Assembly: GCF_019925205.1 (NCBI RefSeq)
Contig: NC_083568.1
Span: forward strand, 15,808,393 to 15,872,392
Length of the DNA stretch: 64,000 nt
Source: Metopolophium dirhodum
Taxonomy: Eukaryota; Arthropoda; Insecta; Hemiptera; Aphididae
Direction: 5' to 3'
In this document: positions 9,835-23,900 of the stretch, piece by piece
Position numbering within the stretch: the first letter of the stretch is position 1
How the letters are laid out: each line of letters starts with the position of its first letter
Notes under the pieces: model-generated
What the model was told of the DNA's origin: nothing
The model's database searches: none
The model's input: only the letters and a program-made list of their open reading frames with translations
Made by a program: the position numbers and the translations under genes

Positions 9835-11624
9835 CACACACAGAAATGGTAAACATATTATTTTTAGTACCTACTATTGTACTACTTAGTGTGGTTTGCT
9901 TGAAAATAATTAAAGAAAATTATTGATTTTTATGTTATAATCTATTAAGTGTAATTACTTTATATAAAAAATAATGTTCGATTATTATTCATCTTTTACT
10001 TATTAACATTATTTCTTATATTCATTTTAAAATGATAATATATTTTTCTAAATAAATAATTATTGTATTATTCTATTACAGTGTTATACAATAATATTTT
10101 TCCAATGATACTTAATGCATCAATTATTTTCCTACAATTATTTGGAATAAGAATGTACATTGCTCTAAAGATATTACAATAAATTAATTATCTATTGATA
10201 ATTCCAGTTCAAAATATTTCATGATTTATAGTATGTTTGTGATAACTGAATCCCAATAAATCCAATCAAACTAATCGGTGCATTTTTTTTTTTTTATAAA
10301 ATATTGCATTTTCTATATTTAAAACTTTATTCTTTATGTGTATTATTTTTAATGTTTGAATAATGTTGTTGTCTACAATGTGTGTTTTATTCATTAAATG
10401 TGAGCGATTTATGGTTTATAATATAACAATGTAATCATCATGTAAACATTTGACTGTTACTACAAGATATTTTTATACTGTACATAATGTATAAGAAAAT
10501 TCAATAATTCCAATAAATAATATTTAATTAGTTCAGGTTATTGTTGTCCCAATGTTTTTTAGATTTGAGGATAAATAAAGAATTTGTTCTAAATTATTTT
10601 TTAAATAATTATTCATTTAATTTTATTGATTTTTTTTATATTCACTATAATACTTCAATGTAAGAAATGTCAATTTTAATTTAATTTTCTTAAGTACATT
10701 ATTTTATAATATACTAAAATAATAGTATTGATTATAAATACCATAGATTGCTCACTGTCCAGTTAAACGTGTTGCGCGGAAAACGGACGTGGCTGTTATG
10801 AAGCTCTGTCTTAATAGTGAGACCAGTGAGAGATCTATAGTATTTATAATCAATGATAATAGGTATCATTTGGAAATTAAATGTGTACTAAAAATTCATT
10901 GTCAAATGTAACAATTATTTTTAGAAAACCTTTCAATAGTTATTTTGAAGTGCAACTACAGAAGTACTGATAATTGACAAATTTTAAACAATGAATGTAT
11001 TGTTCATAATTTATAATTGCTTTTTTTTCTAATTTCTTTTATAATTGATTCCCAATGAAATATAGAAATAATTTAATACACTAAACAGTATTAATAAAAA
11101 TAATAAGCACTTATGGTAGATGAGTTCTGTTACAAAGTGTTGGGTTATAAAATAAATCTAAGCAAATATAATAGTATAATATAATACTACAATAGTACTA
11201 AAAGCATATTGTGTTGTTAAAAATCAAATTTTAATCTCTAATTATTTTATATTTTGTTTTTATTTTTAGGTAATTGGTAGGGGTCAATGTGGGATTAACA
11301 CCAACACAATTACTTGAATTACTATATGATTACTTATCGTTTTGTTTATTACTGCACGATTGTTATGTTACATTTATAAATTTTTAATGATGTATACACA
11401 GTCATAGAAATATCTGTTGTTATTATATTTATTATTTTATTTTTTGATTTTATTATGATTATATTTAAAATTCCGCCGTTTTCTCTTGGTGTTATGTTGA
11501 ATTAGTGCATTTGTATAATATATATATTGTAAAATAATTTATTTATGAAATGTATTAGTTAATCAATTTTTATCCATACTATATTTATAAATATTATAAA
11601 ACATTATATCAAACAACTGAAGTT
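9835..11624. other. Intergenic space between convergent genes; 3' UTR signals
   Basis: Candidate polyadenylation signals for Sec24CD (AATAAA) lie at 10255-10260 and 10512-10517. For the opposing gene, AATAAA on the - strand lies at 11538-11543, about 80 bases past its stop. Apart from these and the hairpin at 10727-10854 I see only AT-rich sequence and no coding potential. Confidence 0.7.
10727..10854. repeat. Hairpin / short inverted repeat
   Basis: The left arm 10727-10757 (ATTGATTATAAATAC..., ending CTCACTG) pairs with the right arm 10824-10854 (CAGTGAG..., ending TATTTATAATCAAT). The roughly 66-base loop is notably GC-richer (GTTGCGCGGAAAACGGACG). A small MITE or a structured RNA element are both possible. 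Confidence 0.6.
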
Positions 11625-11911
11625 CTAATTTTGAAATTTGTTTCTACGAAAGAATAATGCATTATTTAGTCGGCCTGTAGTTGAATCTAGCTTGATCTTG
11701 TTTGCCCAACGTGTTTGATCATCTAGATTTGAATTCCTGCCTAATGTCATGAATAACTCGTGACCGTACATCAGCTTATCCTTGTGAACGGTGTTATTAA
11801 CAACACTAACTTCAGCTACTTTGGCTCGTTTGTGTTTAAAATAGACGACTTCAAAAGCAAGTGTAATCAACGCTATCAACAAGCCAACTAATGTAGCTAT
11901 GAAAACGCCTC
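11625..11911 (-). CDS. Ir93a: Ir93a exon 15 (M4 and cytoplasmic tail)
   Basis: Completes the split Gly and encodes GVFIATLVGLLIALITLAFE VVYF (M4), then a tail of about 70 residues beginning KHKRAKVAEVSVVNN and ending ALFFRRNKFQN before the stop at 11625-11627. Acceptor TTTCTAG. Confidence 0.93.
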
Positions 11912-14900
11912 CTAGAAACATAATAATATAGTTGTTAAAATTGAGGTAAGCATGTAGTTTGTTGGAATATTGATTTACTTAAATATTGAGAAAAACTTTA
12001 TTTTTGTTAGGCTACCTACATAATTATGTGTCTTGTTAGTATGATTCGTGATAGAACAATTTATATCTTACAGGGTAAGTTTCTAATTTCAATATTACAA
12101 TATAATCATGTATGTATGTATGTATGATAATAGTATCTATGTTATTCAATGAAGCATTTAAATAAACTTAATGCCTGGAATCACTTTAATTATTATTACT
12201 CATTAGGACCTTTCAGACTCATACTTTGTTCATGTTGAGAAGGAATCTCAATTTCCGATTTGTGTCCTGGGGTGTGGCTTAACTACACGGCAGGTGGTTG
12301 ACTCAGTGGAGGTGACGAAAACCGGTGGCTTTCAAGGGTTCTTGTTAATACAAATGCGGAATGGAGTATAGTCAGTTATTAAATCAATCAGTAATCACAT
12401 TCATAACTCATACCATTGTGGCATTGAAAATTTGAAATTATGCATATATCTTTATTAAGAGTTAAAATTTGTACAATAAGTACATTGAAAATAAAAAATA
12501 CAATCAAAAAAAATGTTTATGCGATTACACATTGATATAACTATGCACACAATCATATTATTATAGGTAGGTAGGTAGTAAAGAACTGCAAGGGCCGGGC
12601 CTTTGAAATAAAATAAAGGGTTGGACCGGGCTTTTTAAGTCTTGGAATTTTATTCCGGACCGGGCCTGGGCTTTTTTTTGTACAATTTTTCGGGCCGGGC
12701 CGGGCTGGACTTCGAATAATAAATACCGGGATTTTTAGGGATTTTTCTTCGACAATAAAATATAATCACAATTTAAAATAATAAATAATAATGATAAAAC
12801 CGACTTTGGTGCAGATACATACTAGATAATAGATACAATCACAATGAATATAATAATATATTGATTGGTGGGTATAATAAAGCTATACCATAATAATATT
12901 ATATATTTTTTTCACAATATTTTTTGGACCAGGCCGGGCCGGGCTTGAGAATAAAATTGATGGACCGGACCGGGTTTTTTACGAGCTTAGCATTATTTTC
13001 GGACCGGGCCAGGGCTTTTTTTCACAATATTTTTTGGACCGGGCCTGAGGATAAAATTGATGGGCCGAAAATTTAAGGCCTTTGCAGGTATAGTAGGTAG
13101 GTATATGGTATATGGTATATCTTACCATAGAGTTTAGGATACTAACATACATATATATACAGGAGTATAGAATATGAACTATGTACCTACTAAAATTTTG
13201 ACAATTATTGACAGTAGATACTAGGAGGTATATTATTCAATTATTTTTCTATAGTGGTTACCTAAACTCTCTAATGTGATGCCTTCGCTATCATCGGCAT
13301 TCGGGCACATGCTCACTTTGGAAGCATTCCAATATTTGGCGTTCAATAGTTCGAAAAATCTATCTTTTTGTAAATCCAATATCCTGGAAAATTGGTTGTT
13401 GGTTAGGTTTAGGTACATACTTTTTTTTTGTTATTTATACAAATTAGTCTCATTAAATGTACTTTCTACTAATTTCCTCTTGTATGAGACTTCCTTGCTG
13501 GACTGCTATCGAATATGGCCTTTCCGCAAATATTTCACCCACCTCGGTCAGGTTACAATTATTATAAACCTCATACTCAATATCCGACGAATCGTGAATT
13601 AGAGCGAATTCACCTTGCTCGTTGTCCAATACCTATATTGGACACGGTAGGTATATAAATGTATAATACATTATTAATGACACTATATAACATATAAGTA
13701 TTAACAACGGCCACCATTTGATATCCGACGGATCTGTTCGGAACGGTCCCAGTTCTTTCTATAGCCGCTAATATTTGTCCATATTCTTCTTTTATTGGAT
13801 AATCCCAAACTCGAAAATCTTTTCGGTTGTTTGTTTGATTTAATGCTATCTCTTTCCATACACTAAAAATATAAAAAAATTTTAAGTCGTTATTTTAGTT
13901 TTCGTAGGTACCTAACTTGTAACTATCTATCAGCGTCATGGCACACTTCGACAGTGCTTATTTGCGTCAAACTGTCGTTAATCGTTAATTAATACTGTAT
14001 GACATTCGTATCTTTTATTCGTGTTTTTTATATTATCAATTTATTTTCAAATTGTAAGCAATAAATCATTGTTTTCAAAAATTAAATTCTGAACTTAAAA
14101 AGATTATAAAAAAATTATACATTACAAAACATCATGCAACAACATATACCTAGGTACAATGTTGATACAAACTTTAAACTTTAAAGCAATAAAATATTTT
14201 ACAGATTTATTATATTATTTAAAAATGTTCCAAAGTATTCTATGCATAAAATATCTAGCAATTGAGGGATTTCTCAAAATCTTATCAGAGCCACGTTATA
14301 CTCGGAAAACATGGCAACGGCATAGTAAAGTAGACAATTCTATAGGAATTTTTTTCCGAGTTACCCACAGGGCACATATGTATACTATAATAATTATTGT
14401 ATACATAATTATAATTACTATAATTATAGTATATATCTATGGAGTTACCACAATACAAAAACCGGAAATATTCCGTGGTTTTCTTTTTTTTTCACTAGGT
14501 ATGATAACGTATGTGATTATGTGAAATGAGTAAAGATAGGTACTAGGTATAGGTATACTCGCTTGTATAAAATGTCTTCTGCCATTTTCATGTTGCGAAA
14601 GAAATGATGGGCGTCGCTACCGTCAATCACCGAATAATTGATCCTCGACTGTCGAGCTAATTGTTGTAAGGACTGCACCGGTGTCTATATATTATGTAAC
14701 AGGTAATACAATACGGCCAAATTGTTAAATAATATAATTAATATAACATCGTTTAATTACAGTGTACGCGTATACACGCATGATGGGTATAAAATCGAGA
14801 AACATATTATTATATAGCTCACTTGCATCCTTTCCACCGTCAGAAATGCAGCCAAATTTGCGGTGAACGTGGCCAACATGAGGACTACGAAAACCCAATA

Positions 14901-17900
14901 CGCGGCCACCAAGACGCGGCCGCTAATCGCCTTTGGAGTTTCTCCTCCTCCTTGCGGCGTAAATGACGTCAAGGCGAACCAAAAGCTCTCGACGAGTGTG
15001 AAATGTCTACGCACAGTGTATTTTGAATAAAGACGCTTATAGTGTGAGATACTGAGATGTAGTGCGTGTACGTAATCGCAATCATTACCTATGTGGCTAT
15101 AATATTATATATAGGTAGGTATATTCAAGGCCGTATCCAGAAATTTTTTTTTTGGGGGGGGGTCCAAAACATGTACAGTAAAACCTCCCTATAACGGACC
15201 CTCTATTAAACGGAATCCTCTTTATAACGGAAAATGTCAATAGTCCCGGTTCAAATAATATATGAAATTAACCTCTCTAAGACGGAACCTCTACAAAACG
15301 GAAACGGACAATTTTCGTGATCCAAATAGTAAAAATAATCTCTATTAAACGGAAAATAAAATTATTTAAAGATAAATTACAATTATGTAGATACATATAT
15401 ACTATGTACATACATATATATTTGGTGACTAGATAATCTTAACTTTATTATTACCTGAAATATCAGTCGACAGTATCGCTTCACGATTGTCATATTGAAT
15501 TGTTTATTACCTTCTAACGAATATTTATAGTACAATGTATAGCAAAGATTAGATAGAGCCAAAAATAAAAGATTTTAAAACCGCAATCTCATATTTAGAA
15601 GATTTACAAAAGTTTTCAGCCATGATATCTAATTCAAATCTGTTAGAACTTACCACAAAAGCTCGAGAATGTGCCGAACATGCTGCTCTTAAACACAAAA
15701 AGCAATCAAATATTAAAAATTATTTTTCTTAATTAAAAAAGAGTACAAATATCGAATTGTGTAAAATGTTTTTTTTAGTTCTTAGTTTTATTTTTTAAGT
15801 ATGTATTTAATACATTTATTTATTACACATTTATTATTATTTTTATCACATTTAAATACAATTTTACCTAAAATATATATTTTTTAACAGATACATACAT
15901 AAATACATACATAATACTTCTTGAAACTTCATTTTTTTTTTTTTTTACATACCTCTCTATTACGGAAAACTCTTTATAACGGAAAAATTGTTGGTCCCAA
16001 GCGATTCCGTTATAGAGAGGTTTTACTGTATATTGTAATTTAATTTAATTTAGTTTTTGATATTTGGTTAAAAATAAGATATTGAACATCTGGACACCCC
16101 CTCAGATACGGGCTTGGCCCTTGTGTATATTATATACTGACGTTTGCCTTTTGTAGTTTTGTCTGTATATCCTAATATATTGAGGGGAGATATTTGTTTT
16201 TGACAGCTGCCTTTTAAGTTTTAGTAAACACTCATATTTTTGATTTTCCAAAAAAAAAAACGTTCAATTGATTATAATTACCTAAATATAATAAGATAAC
16301 TTTTTTCGCTAAAAAACAAACATATTAACTTATATATTATTATTATGATGTGATTTCTGTAAAATTAATCACTGTGTACATCGTAGTATAGTTATATGTA
16401 CCTGATAGATAATAATATAGTATAATACCTATATAACCAGTAACCACATAGGTATCTATACTTAGTACATATACCTGAATTGTTCGTATTTTGTTTTGTT
16501 GTTCTGTGCACTGTAAGGCGAATATTTGTCCAGTATCCAGATCATGACCGCAGTCATGGCCAGAGCAGCTACGATACTAAGCCAAACTTCGGGTTTTAGT
16601 ACGGTCATAAACTTGAACAGTGAAGTTTTTCTGGACGGTTTCCTGATCACTGAAATGACACGTGGTTACGGTGAGCGACGAAGACTGTTATTTTGGAAGT
16701 ACTTGTACGTAAGTGTAGACGTGTAGTGTGCAAATGTGCAATGTTTGTATAGACTATAATGGTAGGCATATTACAGAGACGGGACTATATAATATATGGC
16801 CGAGATACACTTAAGTAACAACAAGTATTATAACAACATGACGAGTAGGTAGTAGGTCCACAAATATTATGTTTATTTAAATCGTGAGATCTGCCTAAAA
16901 TAAACAGTTAGATTGGGAGCCTGCAGTATTTACATTATAATATATAAGTGGAATAATGAAATGAGTTACCTATTTTACTTACTGATGAGTGATGGCATTA
17001 GGTTATATTTTTTGTTGAAAAGGTTTTCATTGTTTTGATAAAAGTGGACTCTGCAGGTATGATAAGTAATAAGTAATATAATAATTTATCGTTATATTCC
17101 CACTAACCCGTGTTATACAATTTGGCAGGCGACACTAAAATAGTTTGGCGGTAACAGCATAATAATATATAGTATATACTATAAAATAGACACAAAGAAA
17201 GATAAAAGTGCAAGAAGAAAAGTTGTTTTTCTTGTTTCCGTGACCCTTAAGTCACTTTACAGTTCGTGAATGTATATAATATATAGCAATGTATGTATGT
17301 ATGTATGTATGTATGTATGTATGTATGTATGTATGTATGTATATAAGTATGTATGTATGTATGTATATGTGTTTTTTTCTATTCGATAACGACACATCGT
17401 GGATCAACATATAATTAGTTTTTAAAAACGTTAGGGTTTTTATTTAATTTGTCTCTTGTTCCGGTAGAATAATCTTGAAAAAACACGAAAAACTTAGTTT
17501 ATAGTGTACATAATAACCGCATATGCGTACGTATCGTTAATGTAATTATATTGTGTATTATTTGTGGGTATTTAATATTTTATTTTCTACGATAATTCAA
17601 TACCATCAACCGAAAAATAACGATCACACGGCGTTGTGGCTAGGCAACTGGTAGGTACTAATTTTACGTTTGAATTTAAAGGGAATTAAAATTAAAAACT
17701 ACATCGAAATCATGAATTAGGTACTTGAGAAATGGACAGGCAATAGTGCCCTGCGTAGGTACTACAACATATTATATATTTATATCAGGGCTATTGAGTG
17801 AACTCTAATTGATATTAAAAACAGTGTCGTAGATACGATTTTTACCTGAGACTTTAAGAGCCAAGAGGGATTTTTATTTTATAGTTAAAAATAATTTAAA

Positions 17901-20900
17901 ATGTATATTTATGTTTAAAACTTTAAAATTAATTGATAATATTATTACTCGTAAATCGTAGTACATACTATAGTCTATTACTTAGGTTTTAATAAAAAAT
18001 AAAATAAAATATTGATTATCAATTTAGTTTGTTAATTTTATAAAATAATAGTTTTTTATTTGATAGTTGATTAAAAACTTCTTCTAGGGACTTATTGTCA
18101 TCTGATTGCTACGTAATCTTTAGCAATAGAATCTGGGAATAGAAAGTTTATTTTTGGTTTTCATCCATACACAATAAGTACTTTAAAATTGAGTTATCAG
18201 ACTTTTTTCAACTTTCAGAAAAATAAAATCCTAATATCGATATGCTGTAACCATTGTCTTGCTGTCAACCGAAGAACTTGTGTTATAAAGTGTTATAAAA
18301 AAATAAATAATTCCTACGGTTCTCATTGCTAAGATAATTGATTTTGAGTCAATATTTCAATATTCGATACCTAGCATAATATCTTTAAGAATTTACTTTT
18401 AAAATACGTTTTGTTAAACCAATATTTATTTTGAATAAATTAAAAACAAGAAAAATGTATATCAATTAAAGTAAATTATACGTTCGTTTTTCTCAGTAAT
18501 TTCCTTTAGCGCAAACATTTTTTTAAAGAATGTTTAAGAAATAAAATGAAGAAATGTAAACAAGTGCAGTTTTTTTAACCGCCCCCTTGCGCGGAATCGT
18601 TTTTCGAATGCGATGATTTATTATTACTTTTAAATTTAATATCTCAACTGAAATATGTTACCCAGTAGCCTGCCCAGTTCTTGTAGAGCTGGGTAAATAT
18701 AATTTTGAGACATCGAAAGTAAACTGTTGATACCAATGACACACACAAAAAAAAAATGTTAACATTGTTATTTTACATTTATATTTGGTGTCTTAGAATA
18801 TTGCGCACTCGTAGGCATTTTGTGAAAAATATGAAGATCAAAATAAGTGCCTCTAATAAACTAATTTTTTTAGTCTCAGAGCGGAGGGATAAATTAATTG
18901 ATTGAAATGATGTGTGTTTTTTAAAATTAATTTTTGTTTTTCTCGACTGTCACCAGTCACCATCTTTTGGAGTAGTAATAACGCTTCAAAAAATGCACAG
19001 TATTTTTAAAAATAATTGGGAAAAACAACAAAACAATTAAAGAATAACGCAATTTTTTAACCAAAAAAAGAGTTCGACAAAATCGATTTTGTTGTTTTGT
19101 TTTAAGTCAAAAATAAATAATTGCAGGTATACTTAAATTTTTTACCAAATATTTATTTTAACATTTAGGTCTCTGCTAAGAATTGTATTTTTTGTATCGC
19201 ATACAATTATTTATTATCGAGTTCAAATATTTTTAACATATTCATTACAGTGGCCTACCCATTTATGAGGTAAATTTTACACCTACCATACCTCAGGGTA
19301 ACTTTCCCGTTTTTTAAATTACAAATCGATTAATGCGTTAATATATTTCCATCACCTATCGATATTCCCGTTTGTTCAAAGTACGGGGCAATGAAATCTA
19401 TAACTTCTTCCCGTTCCGATGTCATGGTGAGTGCAGCTATCACAATATCTAGTTCCTGCAACCACACAGTAATATATTATGAAAGCTTGAAAGTCAATAA
19501 TTACGTAGGTACCTAGATATGTTCTACTCATTGTTCACTCACTCCTTCCACAAGTCCACCGATGAGTCCGTTCCACTGATTCGTCACTGGGTCGAGTGAA
19601 CCAAATTTGTCTTTAACGACTAGTTCGTATTTGAAATTCATTTCTTTTGATAGTTTTTCGATTAGATCAATACAATAACCTTTCCACACGTCTTCCATGA
19701 ACGTCCAAGGAATAGACTTGGGGTACAAAAACAGAGCTCGTCAGACTTACGATTACAACAATAATATCATGATATGCTGAACCACTAATAAAATGTGAGC
19801 TGACCTTTGCGGTCCCAATTCTGAAAAATCGGCGGCCACTGACTACTGTCGAAGCATCGTATTTCATTTCTAAACCTCCATTTATGGTCCACGTACCCAA
19901 TTGGTTAGGTACGCCATCCGAACTGACTTTGAGTATCATTGCTTGTTCGTTGTACGTCATCAGGTTGGTATCGATGTCGTATTGAAATTCATTTTTATTT
20001 TCGTACTAAACATTGGATATAAATAACACAATGTATACATATACTTAAACATAATATTATATAAAATATATATTAAAAATCGTTATTCTATGAATATTAT
20101 AATAATTAATAGATATATTAAAAGTAATAATTATGAATTTTAACATAGGTAATATTACATGGGTTATAACCAGTGTTGGGAATAGATAACTAAAAAATTG
20201 TCTAGATAAGATAAGATAATTTTAACAAAATATTATCTAGATAAAAATAAAGATGACATAAATGTAATTCATCTAGATAAAGATAAATACAACAATACAT
20301 TTATCTATATAAATATCTAGATAAATATCATTTTTTTACACTTATTTTTATTGTTTTTTAGTATTTTTGTAATATTAGATTTATATCAATATAATGACAT
20401 AATATTTCTTATAACAACGAATTAAGCCTTTGAAATACAGTTCTACGAAGTTAATTTTAATTTTTTTTTTAAATGGATGGGGAAATAAACCTATAACTAA
20501 TTAATTTTAATATGCTTATTATGGCTAGTAGAGAACGATGTATAGTGCAAGCCGCATGCAGGTTCTCGTATTATCGTAATATTGTCGTTGGCAATAATAA
20601 CAAGAAATATATTCTTCTAATTTTATAAATAATTTATATTATATTAGAATTTTAGTAACATTGGTTTTATAATTTTGTAGAGGCACTATATACTATTTAT
20701 CTAGATAAACCCATTTTTTATCTAAGCTAAACATTAGATAAATCGTAACATAATTATCTAGATACTTTAAAAGATAATTTATTTCAAAAAATCTTATCTA
20801 GATAATTCACAACACTAGTTATAACGTTAAGTTACAACATAACGTAGGTTATAACATATTTTAAGTTTATAGGTATACCGAGTTGAGTAAATTTTCGATT

Positions 20901-23900
20901 TCTTTTCGTTTTTCTAACACTAAAACATCAGAAATCAAGTCGCAACTAAGTTTTGGACGATCTCGTGATACACGGTTAAGAAAGTAGAAAATGAAGTTAA
21001 ATAATGTTGTAGCACGCGTCATTTTATTTGTATATCCATTTTCCCAAGACGTGAACTTCATGAGCGTTACTGCCGATTCAAGTTTTAGTTTTGTCGTATC
21101 GTTTGTAACTATTATCCATGATTCATCCAATTTTATTAATTTCTCTTGATTTATCTGATATAAAAAAAAATTATTTTTTATATTATAGGTACACAAGTAC
21201 ACGACTATGCATATTGATTGTTGCACTAACTGTCTGCACATATTGATCCAAATTATTTCCTATTAAAGCTACGTGTCTAATACCAATTTTCGTATTCTTA
21301 AGTTGATCAATTTCATTCGGTGTTAAACGGCTTAAGACAATAGCTCTTAAAGATGATTTTCCCGAAGTCAAATAGGTAACGGCTTGATCTGCGTCTAAGT
21401 ACATGAATTGTATTAAATATTATAGAAAATCTATTAAAAATAAAATATTTACCTTCTTGGTTAGTGAGTACGAATGTAATTTCTTTGGTAATATTCAACC
21501 ATGTGACATACGATTCAATTAATTGGATTGCCGGTTGAATGTAAGAAAAGTCAGTTCGAAAATAGGCCATGGAATTAGCTTTACTTATTTTCCAGCATGG
21601 TATACACGAGGGAATAAGGAGATCAATGGTGGCTAATGTGTTATTCGACGCAACACTGCAAACTGTTTAGAATACAAAAACTTTCATCAATATTGATATC
21701 TTAAATAAATTACTGTTTGTAATTTAATTTAGGTATATATACTAATAGTATCAGTTCCATAGCTTTCCAGGACAATAGATGTAGGAACTTGGATCTTGAA
21801 AACTCTAGTATCTAATTCTGTAGGTACAATATATAATATATCTAGGTACATTTACTTATTATACTGCTATACACTTAGTAAACATTTATCGCTTTGTATA
21901 CTGTGTCGCAGTATAAAATACGATATTTAGTTAATTTGAAATTCTCCCCTTTGAAAATTAAATTCTAGATACGTACCTACCATTTAATTGAATAACGGTA
22001 AATCGTTATTACAATACTTAATTATAACGAAAATAATGTTTCAGGGGTCTGCGTATTTATCAATTAGTATTTTCCAATTTGACATTATTAATACAATAAG
22101 GACGAAGGCTATACATACATTTATTAGTTATATTGTTCGACGGATCGTTTAAAATAGGTTCGATCGATACGTTGTAGTTTGTCAATATGGATTTCAGTTG
22201 AACGAAGTTCGTGTCATCTTCACTTTGTGTTAATACACCTGTAAAATATAATATTACAAAATATGGAAACTTGGAATTAGTAAAGGTTCTGTTATTATAA
22301 TTAAATGTTGTTTACATTGGCTTATAAAATTTTCACAGTTTTCTGTTGAAAATATTCTATGTAAAAATATTATATTTCATTTTTTTTTAAAACCCAACTT
22401 ATTAAAAATTTAACTATAAAAGTATAATTCCAACAGATGCAAATGCATATATATTATATAGCCATGTGTATAGGTACTTACATACCTGCACAGTGTATTT
22501 ATTGCTAAAATTGATTTAATATAATTTTGAGTTGAAATTTGTTAATTATTGTAGGTAAGTATACTATTACTGTTTTTTTCGATTCTGAGCGAAAAATTAA
22601 TTGATTTTACAATTTTCTGTTTTTTTTGTGATGTAACTATGTATAAGTAGTCGAAATAATGCTTCGACTTTCAACCTCAATATATTTTCTGAGAGAGAAA
22701 ACTGGGAGAACTGAATCTAATTGGTACTTTAAAAAGGTCAAAATAGAAAAATAACAGGAATTTTCGAAAGCGCCGAGTAAAACAAAAAAATTAAGGAAAA
22801 ATGAGAATTTGTACGCAAAACTAGTTTTTGACAAAATCGATTTAGCTTTTTTGGTGTGACTAAATAATAAACAACATTTTAAGTTGTCACCATAGTTTAT
22901 ATTATCATTTTATATACACCATTACATTTTCAAAATATTTTGACTAGTTTTGAGCTATTTATAGACATTTTCAATTTTTTAAAGTTTTTTTTTCTATAAA
23001 TGTCAATACAATTTTTTTGGTTGGGTTAAAAAGTATAATACAAGGTTCCTCAAAAGTTGTTATTTTAACAATTTAAAAATATTAAAGATACATAGGCAAG
23101 ATTTTGTATTAACATTTAAAGTTTAAAATTTTACAACATTTGTCAAAATCTAGGAAATTTGAAAGTTATTTTAAAGTTACAAATTCATAAAATTTTCAGT
23201 TTTTATAGCTAAGGATTAAAAATTTAAAACAAGTTATTTAATGAGTAGTTTATACTGTCACTAAAAAATTTAAAAACACGGTTTTTTTATTGCTATTTTA
23301 AGTTTAAAATTGGACGAAATTACATATTTAAACGATGAATAGCGATTTTTACTATATTGTCGTAATTTAAAAATATTATTATATTATAGGCTAATTTGCA
23401 GACCATCTCCGCTCAGAATCGTTTTTCGATTTGATATTGTATCATTGAATTCAAATTTAACATCATACATTACGTTGACCTACTTTTGACCTACTGTACA
23501 GCTCTACAGAGCGGTATGCATTTTTTTTTTGTTATTAATTATTTTATTCACATATCGTTTTATAATACCATATACTATGTATACCTAATATTATTATTGT
23601 TGTAAGCTAATAAGTAATAACCTTAGTTGTTGATGTTGTATCAAAAATAAAAATAAAATAATACAATACTATACACACGTCATAATGCTTGCTTATTAAA
23701 GTTTTTATTCTGTACAAAAGCCACCTGTTATAGGTACTGGTATTTAAATTTTGAATACCGTAGAGTGTTACAACTTACAGATTTCATTTTTCGTATACGT
23801 ACGCAAACATAATATGATAATAGTGACGCATATCTGCATAAGTCCGCATACCCCGTTAGTATTAATATTTAACTAACCGTAACTACAAGTGGATCGATAA

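Larger units (their letters stand above)
15126..16125. repeat. Older repeat split by the pogo insertion
   Basis: The left flank AAGGCCGTATCCAG... followed by T and G runs, and the right flank ...CACCCCCTCAGATACGGGCT, look like the two halves of one element with GTATC/GATAC ends, interrupted by the pogo-like element. Confidence 0.5.

Noticed and set aside
9835..11269. Possible 3' UTR intron of Sec24CD ending at TTTTTAG before 11270
   Set aside because: A GTAAAC lies near 9849, but AATAAA signals at 10255 and 10512 offer a simpler 3' end; splicing cannot be judged from sequence.
12270..12370. tRNA-like or SINE-like GC-rich segment (GGGGTGTGGCTTAACTACAC)
   Set aside because: No convincing A and B boxes at proper spacing and no cloverleaf could be drawn.
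13276..13602. Open frame on the + strand
   Set aside because: It overlies Ir93a exons 13 and 14, which read clearly on the other strand.
14159..14524. 121-codon frame on the + strand
   Set aside because: Random hydrophobic AT-rich translation inside an Ir93a intron, with no domain or splice support.
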